The notes beneath the pieces are model-generated. The model ran no database searches, was not told the origin of the DNA, and worked only from the letters and a program-made list of their open reading frames with translations. Positions 5,210-6,171 of a DNA stretch of 6,171 nt are shown here, piece by piece. The position numbers were made by a program, and so were the translations under genes. The DNA is from Clostridia bacterium. GTDB lineage: Bacteria > Bacillota > Clostridia > Oscillospirales > CAG-272. Positions within the stretch are counted from its first letter, which is position 1. Every line of letters begins with the position of its first letter. The stretch covers positions 1-6,171 of the forward strand of contig JAFQOC010000478.1 in the NCBI GenBank assembly GCA_017420845.1, written 5' to 3'.

Positions 5210-6171
5210 TCAACCGTTCCGATCCTTGCGCACTCGGAAAAACAGGGATTTGAGGGCTTTTCCGTCAAAGGGAATGAGAGGATACAGGTAATGGCGCTTC
5301 CCCGTCACCGTTACGTTGGTAAACAGTAGAATCAGAATTCCCACAAGACCGCCGCAAAAGCCCCATATTCCCCCCAGGGCAGTGAGGATCAGCAGGCCCA
5401 TCCGCATGAATTTGAAGGCGTAGCCCAGCTCGTAGCTCCGTTGGGTGAAGTTGGCAATGGCCACGAAAGCCATGTACAGGATCACCTCGGGTATGAGCCA
5501 GCCGATCTCCACGGCAAAATCTCCCAGAATGAGTCCCCCCACCACCGACAGAGAGTTGGACAGCATACTAGGGGTATTCAGGGAAGCCATGCGCAAGCCG
5601 TCGATCATGAACTCCACCAGCAACAGCTGGGCGATAATGGGGATGCGACCGTACTCCGTAGGCAGAATGAAGGAGAGCCACGGGGGTAGGAGCTCCGGGT
5701 GGCGGATGAGTAGATACCAGGTGGGGGTCAGAAACAGGGTCATCCAGAAGACCACGTGACGGACGATACGGATGTACGTTCCCGTCAGCGGAGGGAAATA
5801 GAAATCGTTGGTCTCCTGCATGAAATCGAAAATGGAGGTGGGGAGGATCATCACCTGAGGGGAGGTGTCGCAGATGATCAGCACGCTTCCCTCCATAAGC
5901 TGTGCGGCCGCTGTATCGGGGCGCTCGGTGTAGCGAATCTTCGGGAAGGGGTTGTACCACCGCTTCTTGATGAGTACCTCCGCCAGGGATTCGTGCCCCA
6001 TGACCAAGGCGTCGGTCCTCACAGCCGCCAGCTTAGTTCTGACCCGCTCCACCAGATCCCCATCCGCCAGATCGGCCATGTAGCAGATCGCCACGTCGGT
6101 GCGGGAGCTACTCCCCACCGCCAGATAGCTTACCGTCAACGCGGGGTTGCGAATTCGACGACGGATGAGGG
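5210..6171 (-). CDS. spoVAF: SpoVAF-like spore germination protein (GerA family), 5' end outside window
   Basis: This is a GerA/SpoVAF-family protein of the spore inner membrane. In Bacillus, SpoVAF is made in the forespore with the SpoVA proteins and acts in germination. The visible 319 residues begin inside the family: LIRRRIRNPAL...VGSSSRTDVAICY matches the conserved motif that ends the cytosolic N-terminal half. It continues with the dipicolinate-operon-type core. Membrane segments follow at about residues 133-153 (VVFWMTLFLTPTWYLLI), 175-190, 206-228, 232-248 and a long hydrophobic stretch near 260-292. Diagnostic pieces are TPSMLSNSLSVVGGLILGD, PEVILYMAFVAIANF, SYELGYAFKFMR and the C-terminal PLIPFDGKALKSLFFR, which fit SpoVAF better than nutrient-receptor A subunits. 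SpoVAF is near 490 residues, so about 170 are missing. A TTG at 6139 is not the start, because the frame and the family motif continue beyond it. A strong terminator follows the stop. Confidence 0.87.
   Translation of the reverse strand, partial: LIRRRIRNPALTVSYLAVGSSSRTDVAICYMADLADGDLVERVRTKLAAVRTDALVMGHESLAEVLIKKRWYNPFPKIRYTERPDTAAAQLMEGSVLIICDTSPQVMILPTSIFDFMQETNDFYFPPLTGTYIRIVRHVVFWMTLFLTPTWYLLIRHPELLPPWLSFILPTEYGRIPIIAQLLLVEFMIDGLRMASLNTPSMLSNSLSVVGGLILGDFAVEIGWLIPEVILYMAFVAIANFTQRSYELGYAFKFMRMGLLILTALGGIWGFCGGLVGILILLFTNVTVTGKRHYLYPLIPFDGKALKSLFFRVRKDRNG

Noticed and set aside
4808..5329. Plus-strand 173-codon frame across the gap and the end of the spoVAF-like gene
   Set aside because: It spans the mraZ promoter, the terminator and the coding end of another gene, with Phe/Pro-rich random-looking content and no ribosome binding site.

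Overview
The window carries the start of a division and cell-wall (dcw) cluster from an endospore-forming Firmicute, most likely a member of Clostridia with moderately high GC. The reasons are the order mraZ, rsmH, ftsL-like, class B PBP; a SpoVAF-type GerA-family spore protein just upstream; strong AAAGGAGG ribosome binding sites; and sigma-A style promoters. Finer taxonomy (for example Oscillospirales) is only a guess. Every recognisable gene lies on the minus strand, so the biological order runs from high to low coordinates.

Region by region, in reading direction. At 6171-5210 is the C-terminal two thirds of a SpoVAF-like membrane protein, cut by the window edge and closed by a textbook intrinsic terminator (5176-5144). 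At 5143-4683 is a gene-free, AT-rich regulatory stretch. It holds a well-formed promoter (TTGCAA, 17 bp, TATAAT), a run of MraZ-box-like TGGNN repeats just after the predicted transcription start, two 10-bp direct repeats upstream of the promoter, and a second TGGNN cluster on the opposite strand. mraZ (4682-4239) and rsmH (4242-3250) follow with a 4-bp start/stop overlap. Next is an FtsL/DivIC-like bitopic protein (3139-2123) with an unusually long cytoplasmic N-terminal part. About 220 bp then separates it from pbpB/spoVD-like (1902 to the window edge), a class B penicillin-binding protein with all three catalytic motifs and what looks like the first residues of a PASTA domain.

The most unusual part is 1925-2122. 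Instead of a tight operon junction it holds a perfect consensus promoter on the plus strand (TTGACA, 17 bp, TATAAT), pointing away from pbpB and into the antisense strand of the ftsL-like gene. This is followed by about 150 nt of structured, non-coding-looking sequence. Its first hairpin (9 bp stem), read on the minus strand, is followed by five T and looks like an intrinsic terminator of the mraZ-rsmH-ftsL transcript. I could not assign it to an RNA family. It is the best candidate here for something undescribed: a small RNA and/or antisense regulator inside a division operon.

How the genes work together: MraZ is the transcription factor of the cluster and probably acts on its own leader. 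RsmH methylates 16S rRNA. The FtsL-like protein and the class B PBP act together in septal peptidoglycan synthesis, and in sporulation if the PBP is SpoVD. The SpoVAF-like protein belongs to spore germination and is in a separate transcription unit.
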